Assembly (NCBI GenBank): GCA_012522165.1
Contig: JAAYKZ010000208.1
Coordinates: forward strand, 1-14,820
Source of the DNA: Clostridiales bacterium
GTDB taxonomy: Bacteria; Bacillota; Clostridia; Caldicoprobacterales; UBA3941
Length of the DNA stretch: 14,820 nucleotides
Direction: 5' to 3'
Below the pieces are notes generated by a model, which was given only the letters and a program-made list of their open reading frames with translations, searched no databases and was not told the DNA's origin. A program made the position numbers and the translations under genes. Below, in pieces: positions 1 through 7,599 of this stretch. How positions within the stretch are numbered: the first letter of the stretch is position 1; each line of letters starts with the position of its first letter.

Positions 1-101
1 ACAACTTTTTTATTATTTTATTGAAATTTTCTTATAGGTTCATTGTATAATCAAATGCCATAGATAAAAGAAGACGATCATGGCTAGAAATTTATGTATT
101 T

Positions 102-296
102 CTATTGTTCACTTTGCTTGATTACCTTTTTTACCCTCTTTTCAAAGGCCTCTCTGTCTAGCATTACAATACGTCCACACTTTAAGCATTTCATCTTCAT
201 GTCAGCACCCACCCTTGTGACCTCCCATTGGCTATTTCCACAAGGATGTTTTTTTCTTGTTTCTATAATGTCTCCTACAAAGAATTGTCTTGCCAA
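102..296 (-). CDS. DUF951 family small protein, probable nucleic-acid or metal-binding
   Basis: A 64-residue protein of the DUF951 family (from memory, B. subtilis YyzM is a member). Its function is not established. The family pattern is visible: an FxVGDIIE opening, HPCG, a central W, the VGAD segment, then MKCLKCGRIVML. The three cysteines (HPCG and the CLKC pair) could bind a metal or form a small zinc-ribbon-like fold; that is inference. The tail is rich in Lys and Arg. The frame is open back to a GTG at 305, but that GTG lies inside the ribosome binding site AAGGAGG (311-305). A TTG at 296 sits 8 nt after that site and is the better start. It begins 13 nt after the MscS gene stop, whose TAA touches the ribosome binding site, so it is probably co-transcribed with that gene. 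Confidence 0.88.
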   Translation of the reverse strand: MARQFFVGDIIETRKKHPCGNSQWEVTRVGADMKMKCLKCGRIVMLDREAFEKRVKKVIKQSEQ

Positions 297-304
297 GACA
301 GACA

Positions 305-311
305 CCTCCTT
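305..311 (-). promoter_or_regulatory. Ribosome binding site deciding the TTG start of the DUF951 gene
   Basis: AAGGAGG on the minus strand at 311-305, 8 nt before TTG at 296. It overlaps the alternative GTG at 305, which would have no usable spacing, so the TTG is favoured. Confidence 0.75.
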
Positions 312-1161
312 AAGTTTGTTCCTTGTCCAAGACTACTAGCCTTGGATATGAAATCTCTATATTGTTTTCATCAAAAGCCTTTTTGATAACTTTGCGAAGC
401 GCCCGCTCTACTCCCCAGTGTTTCATAGGCAGAGTTCTGGCAATCAATCGCAAGGTCACCCCTACATTATCCATAGTAGTTATTCCTAATACTTGAGGTT
501 CTTCAACAATATCAGGGTTTTCAGCAGCATATTCTCTGCTGACCTTCTCTATTATTTCAATAGCTCTATCTATATCGTTTTCATAAGCAAGGTTAACATC
601 TACAAGAGCAGCAGAGTTCTCCCTTGAATAATTTGTTACCACAGTTATTTGACCGTTAGGTATAATATTGATATCTCCTTTAAATCCTCTTATCTTGGTA
701 ATACGTAGTCCAATCTCCTCCACTGTGCCAGTGATATCTTGAATCTTTACAAAGTCACCCACTCCATACTGGTCTTCGAATATTATAAAAAAACCACTAA
801 TAACATCCTTTACTAGGCTTTGGGCGCCAAATCCTATGGCCAACCCACCAATACCTGCAGTAGTCAAAATAGATGAGGTGTTAACGCCCAGCTCTCCTAA
901 TATCATCAATACAGCAATAAAATAAACTGTATATCTTAATATACTTTTAGTTAGTGCCTTTAGGGTCTCATTTTTTGTCTTATTAATGCTTGCCCTACTA
1001 CGGGCTTGGCTATCGAAAAAACTTCTAATCAGAAAACTTCCTACCCGAATTAATAAACTGGCCACAATCCATATGATAATTATTTTAATTATTTTAAGCC
1101 CTATAGCCATATAATTGTCTATAGTCCATTGGTTTAGCCATTTAACCAATTCTTTAAACAT
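310..1161 (-). CDS. MscS-family small-conductance mechanosensitive channel
   Basis: A 283-residue inner-membrane channel expected to open under membrane tension and release solutes after hypo-osmotic shock. Hydrophobic segments lie at about residues 21-45, 72-92 and 96-125. The third is the pore-lining helix, with the small-residue pattern AGIGGLAIGFGAQSLVKD typical of MscS, followed by the conserved FEDQYGVGDFV entry to the beta domain (about 130-185). A mixed alpha/beta C-terminal domain runs to about 275. Three membrane segments and this length match the compact YkuT-like group rather than the large MscK forms. The ATG at 1161 lies 3 nt after the stop of the upstream amidotransferase gene, and a G-rich ribosome binding site lies in that gene's last codons. 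The two are therefore probably translationally linked, with the DUF951 gene following. Confidence 0.93.
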   Translation of the reverse strand: MFKELVKWLNQWTIDNYMAIGLKIIKIIIIWIVASLLIRVGSFLIRSFFDSQARSRASINKTKNETLKALTKSILRYTVYFIAVLMILGELGVNTSSILTTAGIGGLAIGFGAQSLVKDVISGFFIIFEDQYGVGDFVKIQDITGTVEEIGLRITKIRGFKGDINIIPNGQITVVTNYSRENSAALVDVNLAYENDIDRAIEIIEKVSREYAAENPDIVEEPQVLGITTMDNVGVTLRLIARTLPMKHWGVERALRKVIKKAFDENNIEISYPRLVVLDKEQT

Positions 1162-1164
1162 ACT

Positions 1165-1899
1165 CTACAAACCCCCTTTTCTCTTGATTGCAGCACCAAC
1201 TAATCCTTTAAAAAGCCCTAACATTCTCTCATCCCTTTGCCACATTTTTTCTGGATGCCATTGAACACCAACTGCAAAGGTATGAGACGGGGACTCAATA
1301 CCTTCTACTACATCATCTCCACACCAGGCTGTCACCCTAAAACAAGGAGCCGGATCCTTTATAGCCTGATGATGAAAGCTATTGGTACGCAGTCTCTCTA
1401 CACCTAGCATTTGTATAAGTTTTGAGTTTTTGTCTAATGCTACCTCATGGCTGCCATACCAATCAGGTGCTTGTTGACTATGTTTGTAAAGCCCACCAGA
1501 TGTCCACTGACTTTCTAGATCTTGATATATAGTCCCGCCCATGGCAACATTCATAAGCTGTATGCCACGGCAAATTCCCAGTAAAGGAATATCCTGCTTC
1601 ATAGCCTGCCTGCATAAGCTTATTTCTAAACTGTCCCTAAAGGGGTTTATAAAGCCAAGGTTTGGGATGGGTACCTCACCAAAAAATACAGGATCTACAT
1701 CATTGCCGCCACTTAACAGAAGTCCATCCAAAGAATCTAAAAGTTCCAAAGCCTTTTTATCAGGTATATTAGGAATTAAAACAGGTAAACCTCCTGCCTC
1801 TACTATGGCATCATAATATCCCCTATGGAGCTGAGAGGTTTGCTTATCTATATCATAATCACAAGTTATACCAATAATGGGGCTTGGCATAAATATCAT
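1165..1899 (-). CDS. Class-I glutamine amidotransferase-like gamma-glutamyl hydrolase (peptidase C26)
   Basis: A 244-residue cytoplasmic enzyme of the peptidase C26 group (PuuD / gamma-glutamyl-gamma-aminobutyrate hydrolase-like), which cleaves gamma-glutamyl amide bonds. The catalytic triad is visible: Cys110 in LGICRGIQLMN, and His215 and Glu217 in GVQWHPE. The oxyanion-strand motif LLLSGGNDVDP is at about 61-70. The true substrate cannot be read from the sequence. PuuD-type enzymes act in putrescine degradation, but no other polyamine genes are present here; the neighbour is glnA, so a role in glutamine or gamma-glutamyl compound turnover is plausible. The ATG at 1899 follows GAAGGAAGAAG closely; a second ATG three codons on is possible. 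The upstream spacer holds a copy of the dispersed repeat described at 1941-1993. Confidence 0.88.
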   Translation of the reverse strand: MIFMPSPIIGITCDYDIDKQTSQLHRGYYDAIVEAGGLPVLIPNIPDKKALELLDSLDGLLLSGGNDVDPVFFGEVPIPNLGFINPFRDSLEISLCRQAMKQDIPLLGICRGIQLMNVAMGGTIYQDLESQWTSGGLYKHSQQAPDWYGSHEVALDKNSKLIQMLGVERLRTNSFHHQAIKDPAPCFRVTAWCGDDVVEGIESPSHTFAVGVQWHPEKMWQRDERMLGLFKGLVGAAIKRKGGL

Positions 1900-1940
1900 C
1901 TTCTTCCTTCATTTAGTCTGTTGCACTAACTAAATTACTA

Positions 1941-1993
1941 TTGATAAGTAAGCACCTTAACTGATTTAGCTAAGAAAACTCATATAATATTCA
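1941..1993. repeat. Dispersed repeat, copy A
   Basis: The first 31 nt match 27 of 31 positions at 13220-13250, and all four differences are transitions. After a variable middle, CATATAATATTCA (1981-1993) matches 12 of 13 positions at 13265-13277. Read on the minus strand, part of it encodes KSVKVLTYQ followed by a stop, against KSVKALTYQ in copy B, but copy A has a 5-nt length difference upstream that breaks the frame. It lies in the spacer between glnA and the amidotransferase gene, about 40 nt before the latter's start. The type of element is not recognised. Confidence 0.6.
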
Positions 1994-2016
1994 ACAATCC
2001 CATTATAATTAGTATT

Positions 2017-3348
2017 CTAAAACTTGCTTATATATTTCTCAAGTTCCCAAGGCGTAACCTGTATCTTATACTCATCCCATTCAATCTTTTTGGCTTCAAT
2101 ATAACGGCTATAGATGTGCTGACCTAAAGCCTCTTGAATCACCTTATCTTCCATTAAGGCAAGAATTGCATTAGCAAGATTGCTGGGTAATCGGGGTATA
2201 TGTCCATCCAGCCTTTCCTGTTCCGTCATATCATAGATGTTGCAATTAACAGGTTCAGGAGGGAATATTTTCTTTTTAATGCCCTCCAGCCCGGCCTTTA
2301 AAGTTACCGCCAAAGCCAGATATGGATTACAGGAGGGGTCTGGGCTTCTTAACTCTACCCTGGTACCTATGCCCCTGTTTGACGGAATTCTAATTAAAGG
2401 ACTTCTGTTTTGGCCTGACCAGGCAATATAAACTGGTGCCTCATAGCCAGAGACTAATCTTTTATAGGAATTAACCAAAGGATTGGTTATTGCAGTAATG
2501 GCCGGCGCATGCTTCATAAGTCCCCCTATATAATATAAAGCAATATCGCTAAGCCCCATTTCGCCCTCAGGATCATAGAAGGCATTGCTCCCATTACTAA
2601 ATAGGGATTGATTAAGGTGCATACCTGAACCTGCTATTCCATATACCGGTTTCGGCATAAAAGTTGCATGGAGCCCATGTCTTTGTGCTACTATCCTTAC
2701 CACCATTTTAAATGTCATAACATTATCAGCGGTAGTTAAAGCATCATCATATTTAAAATCTATCTCATGCTGTCCAGGAGCTAATTCGTGGTGGGAGGCT
2801 TCAATTTCAAAACCCATCTGTTCTAAAGTTAAACACATCTCCTGGCGAGCACTTTCCCCTAGGTCTACAGGTGCTAAATCGAAGTATCCTGCATTGTCAT
2901 GAGTAATGGTAGTGGGCTTACCTTCTTTATCTATATGGAATAAAAAGAATTCCGCTTCTGGCCCAACATACATGGTATAGCCCATATCCTCTGCCTCTTT
3001 TAATACCCGCTTTAGGGTATTTCTAGGACAGCCCTCAAAAGGTGTCCCGCTAGCATTATATAAATCACAAATAAGGCGTGCTACCTTATTCTCTGCGCTA
3101 CTCCAGGGAAATATTACAAAGGAATCTGGATCTGGATGCAGATACATATCCGACTCTTCAATTCTAACAAAACCCTCTATAGAGGAGCCATCAAACATTA
3201 TTTGGTTATCCAAAGCTTTATCTAACTGTTGAACTGTAATAGCTACATTCTTCATTGTACCAAAAATATCTGTAAACTGAAGACGAATAAATTTTACCTT
3301 CTCCTCTTTACATATCCTTTTTATATCTTCCCTTGTATATTTGGACAT
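2017..3348 (-). CDS. glnA: Type I-alpha glutamine synthetase
   Basis: A 443-residue enzyme that condenses glutamate and ammonia to glutamine using ATP; it forms a cytoplasmic dodecamer. Family motifs appear in order: MFDGSSIEGFVRIEESDMYL, GPEAEFFLF, NAGYFDLAP, HHELAPGQHEIDF, GSGMHLNQSL, the flap segment around YEAPVYIAWSG, NRSPLIRIP and ELRSPDPSCNPYLA. The length matches B. subtilis GlnA, and Arg62, which mediates feedback inhibition in that enzyme, is present at the same position when the ATG at 3348 is used. A TTG directly before it (3351) is in frame, but the ATG sits 8 nt after GAGGAGG and gives the Bacillus-like N-terminus. The adenylylation region of I-beta enzymes is absent, so control is expected through feedback inhibition and transcription. 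No clear GlnR/TnrA palindrome was found upstream. Confidence 0.97.
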   Translation of the reverse strand: MSKYTREDIKRICKEEKVKFIRLQFTDIFGTMKNVAITVQQLDKALDNQIMFDGSSIEGFVRIEESDMYLHPDPDSFVIFPWSSAENKVARLICDLYNASGTPFEGCPRNTLKRVLKEAEDMGYTMYVGPEAEFFLFHIDKEGKPTTITHDNAGYFDLAPVDLGESARQEMCLTLEQMGFEIEASHHELAPGQHEIDFKYDDALTTADNVMTFKMVVRIVAQRHGLHATFMPKPVYGIAGSGMHLNQSLFSNGSNAFYDPEGEMGLSDIALYYIGGLMKHAPAITAITNPLVNSYKRLVSGYEAPVYIAWSGQNRSPLIRIPSNRGIGTRVELRSPDPSCNPYLALAVTLKAGLEGIKKKIFPPEPVNCNIYDMTEQERLDGHIPRLPSNLANAILALMEDKVIQEALGQHIYSRYIEAKKIEWDEYKIQVTPWELEKYISKF

Positions 3349-3365
3349 CAAATAATCCTCCTCTA

Positions 3366-3390
3366 CTAGGCTACAACTTTTTACCTAGCC
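3366..3390 (-). other. glnA leader with two overlapping possible stems
   Basis: In the short glnA leader, GGCTA (3390-3386) can pair with TAGCC (3373-3369), or CTAGG (3388-3384) with CCTAG (3370-3366). The two stems share bases and so exclude each other, and the second abuts the ribosome binding site. Both are only 5 bp with loops of 12-13 nt, so this may be chance. Confidence 0.25.
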
Positions 3391-3417
3391 CATATGTATA
3401 AATTTCATTTTCTACAC

Positions 3418-3426
3418 ATTATATCA
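3418..3426 (-). promoter_or_regulatory. Candidate extended -10 promoter of glnA
   Basis: On the minus strand TGATATAAT reads as TGn-TATAAT, an extended -10 element, at 3426-3418. It leaves a leader of about 60 nt to the glnA ATG. No good -35 box lies 17 nt upstream, which is tolerable for an extended -10 promoter. Confidence 0.55.
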
Positions 3427-3471
3427 TAGATTGCTTGCTTTGGCTTATAATTTTGAATCTAAAAAATTATA

Positions 3472-3498
3472 TAAAAAACGATAGGAATTTTCCTATCG
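3472..3498 (-). terminator. Intrinsic terminator after the GH2 glycosidase gene
   Basis: A perfect 8-bp stem, CGATAGGA / TCCTATCG with a 4-nt loop (3498-3479), is followed on the minus strand by a run of six T (3478-3473). It lies about 40 nt beyond the GH2 stop and upstream of the glnA promoter, so it separates the two transcription units. Confidence 0.88.
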
Positions 3499-3539
3499 CT
3501 GCATATATATGATCTTAGAGCTATTTATTAATTTGTCTA

Positions 3540-5273
3540 TTATAACTTTAGCCTTCCTTGGTTGATCTCCCTTATAATCTTGGGATCAATTTTAGGTTTG
3601 CGATCATAGGTTAATAAACCATTAATCTCCTGCTCCACATCTGTCAACTGAGTATAGCAAAAGCCCTGAATAAGTTCAGAATCTAATATAGCAGATACTA
3701 CATCATAATATCTCTTAGCAAAATCTTCATCAGAGTTAGCGCTGGAGTACCCCCATCCATCCCAATCTCCTTTTTTGTAGGATATACCTCCAAACTCTGT
3801 AACTAAAATAGGCTGACCTTCATACTTCCAGCCCTGTGCAAACATACGTCTACCAGCGGGCATGGAATCCAGTATACTTTCCAGACTGCTATATCTCTTT
3901 CTGATAACAGAACCATCAGGACAATAGTCATGTATAGTAAGCAAATCAGAACAAGTATGCTCCCAGCCGTCGTTTGAAATAACAGGCCTGCTTTGATCCA
4001 ATGACTTGGTCAAATAAACCATAGCTGCACTAAAGCTCTGCTCCTCCTTATTACATAATATATTGGGCACACCCCAAGATTCATTAATAGGTGTCCAGGC
4101 TACTATGCTGGGATGATTGTAGTCTCTAAATATCTCTTCCATCCATTCATAGGATAGTCGTCTCACTGCGCGGCGGGAATATACATAGTTGGCTGCTATT
4201 TCACCCCATACCAAAAATCCTAGCTTATCAGCCCAATATAGATACCGGGGATCTTCTATCTTCTGATGCTTACGCGCTCCATTAAAGTCCATCTCTTTGG
4301 CTAAAAGTATATCTGTTATAAAGGCCTGGTCATCTGGTGCAGTTAAAAGGGACTCTTCCCAATATCCCTGATCTAAAACGAGTTTTTGGTAATAAGGTCT
4401 ATTATTTAACATAAACTTGCCATCTACAATAGAAACTTTTCTCATACCAAAATAGGAATGAACTTGGTCTATGATTTTATCCCCATGATAAATATAGAAT
4501 TCTATATCAAAAAGCCTTGGGTTCTCAGGAGTCCACTGCAGCTCCTCCTGGAAATTCCACTTCACCAAAGCCTGCTGATCTATAACCGCCCTAAAAGCGC
4601 CCCTACCCCTTGGTGGAGAAATAGTGTATTGGCCACATTGCACTCCCTCAAAGCTTATTACAGTTTTTAAGGATTTGCCTTCCATATCCCCATCTATTTC
4701 ATACTCTATATCTACAGCTTTAGCATCTAAATCCGGGGTCATCCATACTCTATGTAGATAGGTATGGGATACTGCCTCAATCCAAACAGTTTGCCAGATT
4801 CCTGTAGTTCTTGTGTAAAAGATACTTTCTGAGCTTTTTTTCCAATACTGTTTTCCACGGGGCATCTCTAAATCTAAAGCGTCATCTTTGGCTCTTACTA
4901 TTATTTCGTTGGCCTTGTCTTTAACAACATGGGTTATTTCCACTTGAAAACCTATATGCCCTCCAATATGATTAGTTACATGCACTCCGTTAACCCACAC
5001 ATCACATTCATAATCAACTGCACCAAAATGAAGTATTATCCTTTTGCTCTTCATATGGTCAGGTAAGTCAAAGTATTTGCGATACCAAACCACATCATGA
5101 AAATCCTGTATATTGATTCCTGATAGTTTCGTTTGATATGCATAAGGCACTATGATTCTCATATCGAAAGTATCTTTATCCAGGGAAAATTCCCACTCTC
5201 CATTTAAGTTTAGCCAGTTATCTTGTCTTGCAAACTGCGGCCTGGGATATTCAGGTCTAGGTATATCTATCAA
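3540..5273 (-). CDS. Glycoside hydrolase family 2 (beta-galactosidase / beta-glucuronidase type)
   Basis: A 577-residue retaining glycosidase. A GH2 sugar-binding jelly-roll domain (about 1-170, with LNLNGEWEF, WYRKYF, VWVNG and GIWQTVW) is followed by an immunoglobulin-like domain (about 170-275) and a TIM barrel (about 285-570). The acid/base glutamate is in WTPINESWG (Glu398) and the nucleophile in LVTEFGG (Glu493), numbered from the TTG start. There is no signal peptide, so it should act in the cytoplasm on imported oligosaccharides. It is much shorter than LacZ and resembles compact GH2 enzymes of saccharolytic Clostridia; the sugar it removes cannot be told. A GTG at 5282 is in frame but overlaps the ribosome binding site. 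TTG at 5273, 8 nt after AAGGAG (5287-5282), gives the expected IPRPEYPRPQF beginning. No transporter gene is adjacent. Confidence 0.92.
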   Translation of the reverse strand: MIDIPRPEYPRPQFARQDNWLNLNGEWEFSLDKDTFDMRIIVPYAYQTKLSGINIQDFHDVVWYRKYFDLPDHMKSKRIILHFGAVDYECDVWVNGVHVTNHIGGHIGFQVEITHVVKDKANEIIVRAKDDALDLEMPRGKQYWKKSSESIFYTRTTGIWQTVWIEAVSHTYLHRVWMTPDLDAKAVDIEYEIDGDMEGKSLKTVISFEGVQCGQYTISPPRGRGAFRAVIDQQALVKWNFQEELQWTPENPRLFDIEFYIYHGDKIIDQVHSYFGMRKVSIVDGKFMLNNRPYYQKLVLDQGYWEESLLTAPDDQAFITDILLAKEMDFNGARKHQKIEDPRYLYWADKLGFLVWGEIAANYVYSRRAVRRLSYEWMEEIFRDYNHPSIVAWTPINESWGVPNILCNKEEQSFSAAMVYLTKSLDQSRPVISNDGWEHTCSDLLTIHDYCPDGSVIRKRYSSLESILDSMPAGRRMFAQGWKYEGQPILVTEFGGISYKKGDWDGWGYSSANSDEDFAKRYYDVVSAILDSELIQGFCYTQLTDVEQEINGLLTYDRKPKIDPKIIREINQGRLKL

Positions 5274-5281
5274 TATAATCA

Positions 5282-5287
5282 CTCCTT
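5282..5287 (-). promoter_or_regulatory. Ribosome binding site deciding the TTG start of the GH2 gene
   Basis: AAGGAG on the minus strand at 5287-5282, 8 nt before TTG at 5273. The alternative GTG overlaps its last base and is unlikely to be used. Confidence 0.7.
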
Positions 5288-5400
5288 ACTTTAATGAATA
5301 TATTACTATAGGGATTAACAACACACCGGACACAAAACTTAAAGAAGGCTTAAAGATCTTTGATAGTAAATTAGGGGGCTTAGACAAAAATAGTGTTAAA

Positions 5401-5533
5401 CTCATTCTCAATTGATAATAATAATTGTTCGCACAATAAATTACAAAAGTATTAAACTTCCGGAATTTTGTTGCACCCCTAGAGATCCCATAAATATAAT
5501 AACTGTATAAATGTATTATTAATTGAGAATGAG
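5401..5533. repeat. Perfect 13-bp inverted repeat flanking the CDF promoter
   Basis: CTCATTCTCAATT (5401-5413) is the exact reverse complement of AATTGAGAATGAG (5521-5533), with 107 nt between the arms. The match extends to the ATTATT next to each arm if a 3-nt gap is allowed. The right arm lies in the leader and touches the CDF ribosome binding site. The left arm lies upstream of the promoter and towards the divergent GH2 gene. The likely transcript starts between the arms, so DNA operator sites fit better than an RNA stem. The half-site loosely resembles Fur-family hexamers (GATAAT-like); that assignment is inference. Confidence 0.6.
5471..5500 (+). promoter_or_regulatory. Candidate sigma-A promoter of the CDF gene
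   Basis: TTGCAC (5471-5476) and a perfect TATAAT (5495-5500) are separated by 18 nt, giving an expected start near 5507 and a leader of about 36 nt. It lies between the two arms of the inverted repeat. Confidence 0.65.
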
Positions 5534-5542
5534 GTTGTTAAA

Positions 5543-6406
5543 ATGAAAGACCGTTATGAGTTAGGGAAAACTACTGCATATATTACTATCTTTGCTAATG
5601 TAATTCTTGCTATTCTTAAAACAGTGGCAGCTATTGTAGCTGATAGTACAGCTATGATGGCCGACGCTGCTCATACAGCTTCTGATATATTAACTACAGT
5701 AGCTGTAATAATCAGCTTTAAAATTGCAAAAATCCCAGAAGATTTAGAACATCCCTATGGCCATGAAAAAGCAGAATCCATCGCTGCAAAGATAGTTGCC
5801 CTACTTCTACTTTTTACAGGCTTTAGTATTGGCTGGAAGGCCATAAGTAGTATAGACAATTCTCAGATTATCATCCCTGGCAAATTGGCACTATATGCAG
5901 CTCTTAGCTCTATTTTAATTAAAGAAGTCATGTTTTGGTATACCTTGATTATAGCTAAAAAGATTAATAGTACTGCACTAAAGGCAGATGCATGGCATCA
6001 TAGATCCGATGCTATATCTTCAGTTGCAACCCTAATAGGAATAGCTGCAGCTAGAATGGGTTTTCCTATGGGTGATGCTATTGCAGCCATTATAGTTTCT
6101 ATTATGATATGTAAAGTAGCTTTAGACATTCTAAAAAAATCAATAAGAGAATTGATGGATTCATCAGCACCCCCTGAAACCATCAATTCTCTCAGACAAT
6201 GTATTGAATCGGTTCCTGGTGTAAAGGGAATAGACAGTCTTAAAACCAGAATCCATGGTAATATGATATATGCTGATGTAGAAATTAAAGTGGATAAGTC
6301 AATTTCTGTATCCCAAGGCCATGACATTGCTAGAGAAGTTGAGGATACAGTTATAGCCAATATTAAGGATATAAAAGGGATAATGGTGCACATTCATCCC
6401 TATTGA
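5543..6406 (+). CDS. Cation diffusion facilitator transporter, zinc-type
   Basis: A 287-residue membrane exporter that uses the proton gradient to remove divalent metal from the cytoplasm. Six membrane segments occupy about residues 10-205, followed by a cytoplasmic metallochaperone-like domain (about 210-287) ending in the typical MVHIHPY. The transport site is HxxxD in helix 2 (His44, Asp48) and HxxxD in helix 5 (His152, Asp156). In the family this arrangement is associated with zinc (and Cd/Co), unlike the all-Asp site of manganese and iron exporters. The PYGHEKAE loop after helix 2 is typical. The ATG at 5543 lies 8 nt after GAGG. It is a single-gene unit with its own promoter, flanked by an inverted repeat that may be a metal-responsive operator. 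Its stop is 3 nt from the stop of the convergent nagA gene, and no terminator is visible between them. Confidence 0.93.
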   Translation: MKDRYELGKTTAYITIFANVILAILKTVAAIVADSTAMMADAAHTASDILTTVAVIISFKIAKIPEDLEHPYGHEKAESIAAKIVALLLLFTGFSIGWKAISSIDNSQIIIPGKLALYAALSSILIKEVMFWYTLIIAKKINSTALKADAWHHRSDAISSVATLIGIAAARMGFPMGDAIAAIIVSIMICKVALDILKKSIRELMDSSAPPETINSLRQCIESVPGVKGIDSLKTRIHGNMIYADVEIKVDKSISVSQGHDIAREVEDTVIANIKDIKGIMVHIHPY

Positions 6407-6409
6407 TAT

Positions 6410-7576
6410 TTATCTTATTCGTTTCCCTCTACAAAAAACCATATGAGCCTGAATATGTTCATCCAGTACTACCAAATCTGCTCTTTTTCCAACCTCTATT
6501 GAACCAATTTTATCATCCAATCCTAGTACTCTGGCTGGATTGATGGAAGCCATGGCGACGGCTTGCTCTAAACTGATACCAGCACGTTTTACCACATTTC
6601 TAACCCCGTCCATAAGGCTTATAATGCTTCCGGCAATGGTCCCATCTTCCTGTTTAGCAACACCGTCCCTTATATATATTTTAAAGCCGCCAAAATCATA
6701 TTCTCCACTCTCAAGACCTGCAGCATGCATGGAATCTGTAACCAATACCACCTTATTATAGCCCTTTGCTTTGATTACCATTTTTACTATGGCTGGATGG
6801 ATATGAATTCCATCAGCAATAATCTCTACAAATGCATGACTGACTAAAGCTCCTCCTACAGTCCCTGGCTCTCTATGATGAAGGCCTCTCATTGCATTAA
6901 ATAGATGGGTAAATATGGATGCACCAGCTTTAACTCCCTCTAAAGTCATTTCATAATCTCCATCGGTATGCCCTATCCCCACAGTACCACCGTTATGGGA
7001 TACATATTTTATAAATTCTAGTCCACCCTCTATTTCTGGAGCTACTGTTATGTGCACTTTAAGGTCACCTAATATTTGCCTATAATCATCAAAATCAGAT
7101 GGCTCAGGAGTAGTGATCAAATTTGGATCATGGGCGCCTTTCCTTTTTGAATTTATAAAAGGTCCTTCTATATGAACTCCTTCTATAGAAGCCCCGTGAC
7201 TTTCCTCCATATCCTTAGCTTGCCTTATATTTTTTAGAATTTCCTTTACCTGCTCTTTTGCCGTTGTAATAGTAGTGGGCAGAAAGGAAGTCACCCCGTT
7301 TCGGGCGTAGTATTTGGTAAGCTCACAGATTTGTTCTGGAGATGAAGCACTAACATCAAATCCTATAGCGCCATGGGTATGTATGTCCACAAGCCCAGGA
7401 ATTACCCTTTTGCCCTTTAGATCTAAAATCTGGCTTTCTTCACCCTCCTTTTGATGACAACAGATTGATTCTCCCTTGTTAGTTATACATTTTATAGTAT
7501 CATTTTCTATGCATATATCTCCTTCTACAAATTCTCCCTCTGGTGATAGATATAATCCATTTTTCAATATAATCAT
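6410..7576 (-). CDS. nagA: N-acetylglucosamine-6-phosphate deacetylase
   Basis: A 388-residue cytoplasmic amidohydrolase that converts N-acetylglucosamine 6-phosphate to glucosamine 6-phosphate and acetate, in amino-sugar use and cell-wall recycling. The metal and catalytic residues are present: His66 and His68 in DIHTHG, Glu137 in HIEGPF, His203 in GIGHTD, His224 in FTHLFNAM and Asp281 in VTDSMHAAG. The HHREPG and DGIHIHP substrate-site segments are also intact. The length is normal. The ATG at 7576 follows AAGGAGG by 5 nt. It begins 23 nt after the histidine kinase stop and is probably the last gene of that operon. Having nagA without nagB or a GlcNAc transporter gene next to it is unusual; here it is linked to a two-component system and a MoxR module instead. 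Confidence 0.95.
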   Translation of the reverse strand: MIILKNGLYLSPEGEFVEGDICIENDTIKCITNKGESICCHQKEGEESQILDLKGKRVIPGLVDIHTHGAIGFDVSASSPEQICELTKYYARNGVTSFLPTTITTAKEQVKEILKNIRQAKDMEESHGASIEGVHIEGPFINSKRKGAHDPNLITTPEPSDFDDYRQILGDLKVHITVAPEIEGGLEFIKYVSHNGGTVGIGHTDGDYEMTLEGVKAGASIFTHLFNAMRGLHHREPGTVGGALVSHAFVEIIADGIHIHPAIVKMVIKAKGYNKVVLVTDSMHAAGLESGEYDFGGFKIYIRDGVAKQEDGTIAGSIISLMDGVRNVVKRAGISLEQAVAMASINPARVLGLDDKIGSIEVGKRADLVVLDEHIQAHMVFCRGKRIR

Positions 7577-7599
7577 AGTTGCCTCCTTGTACTAACGCA

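Noticed and set aside
21..51. TTGAAA and TATAAT on the plus strand as a promoter
   Set aside because: The spacer is 19 nt, and the following plus-strand frames have no ribosome binding site and run antisense to the DUF951 gene. In AT-rich DNA this can be chance.
3349..3470. GlnR/TnrA box or glutamine riboswitch upstream of glnA
   Set aside because: No TGTNA-N7-TNACA palindrome could be found, and the leader of about 60 nt is too short and lacks the conserved features of a known glutamine RNA.
5288..5415. Plus-strand open frame before the CDF gene that looks like a protein C-terminus
   Set aside because: Its only start codons lie inside the opposite-strand GH2 gene, it has no ribosome binding site, and the region is the divergent promoter area. 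A decayed fragment cannot be excluded but is not supported.
6404..6412. Bidirectional terminator between the convergent CDF and nagA genes
   Set aside because: The stops are only 3 nt apart and no hairpin with T-runs is visible on either side.
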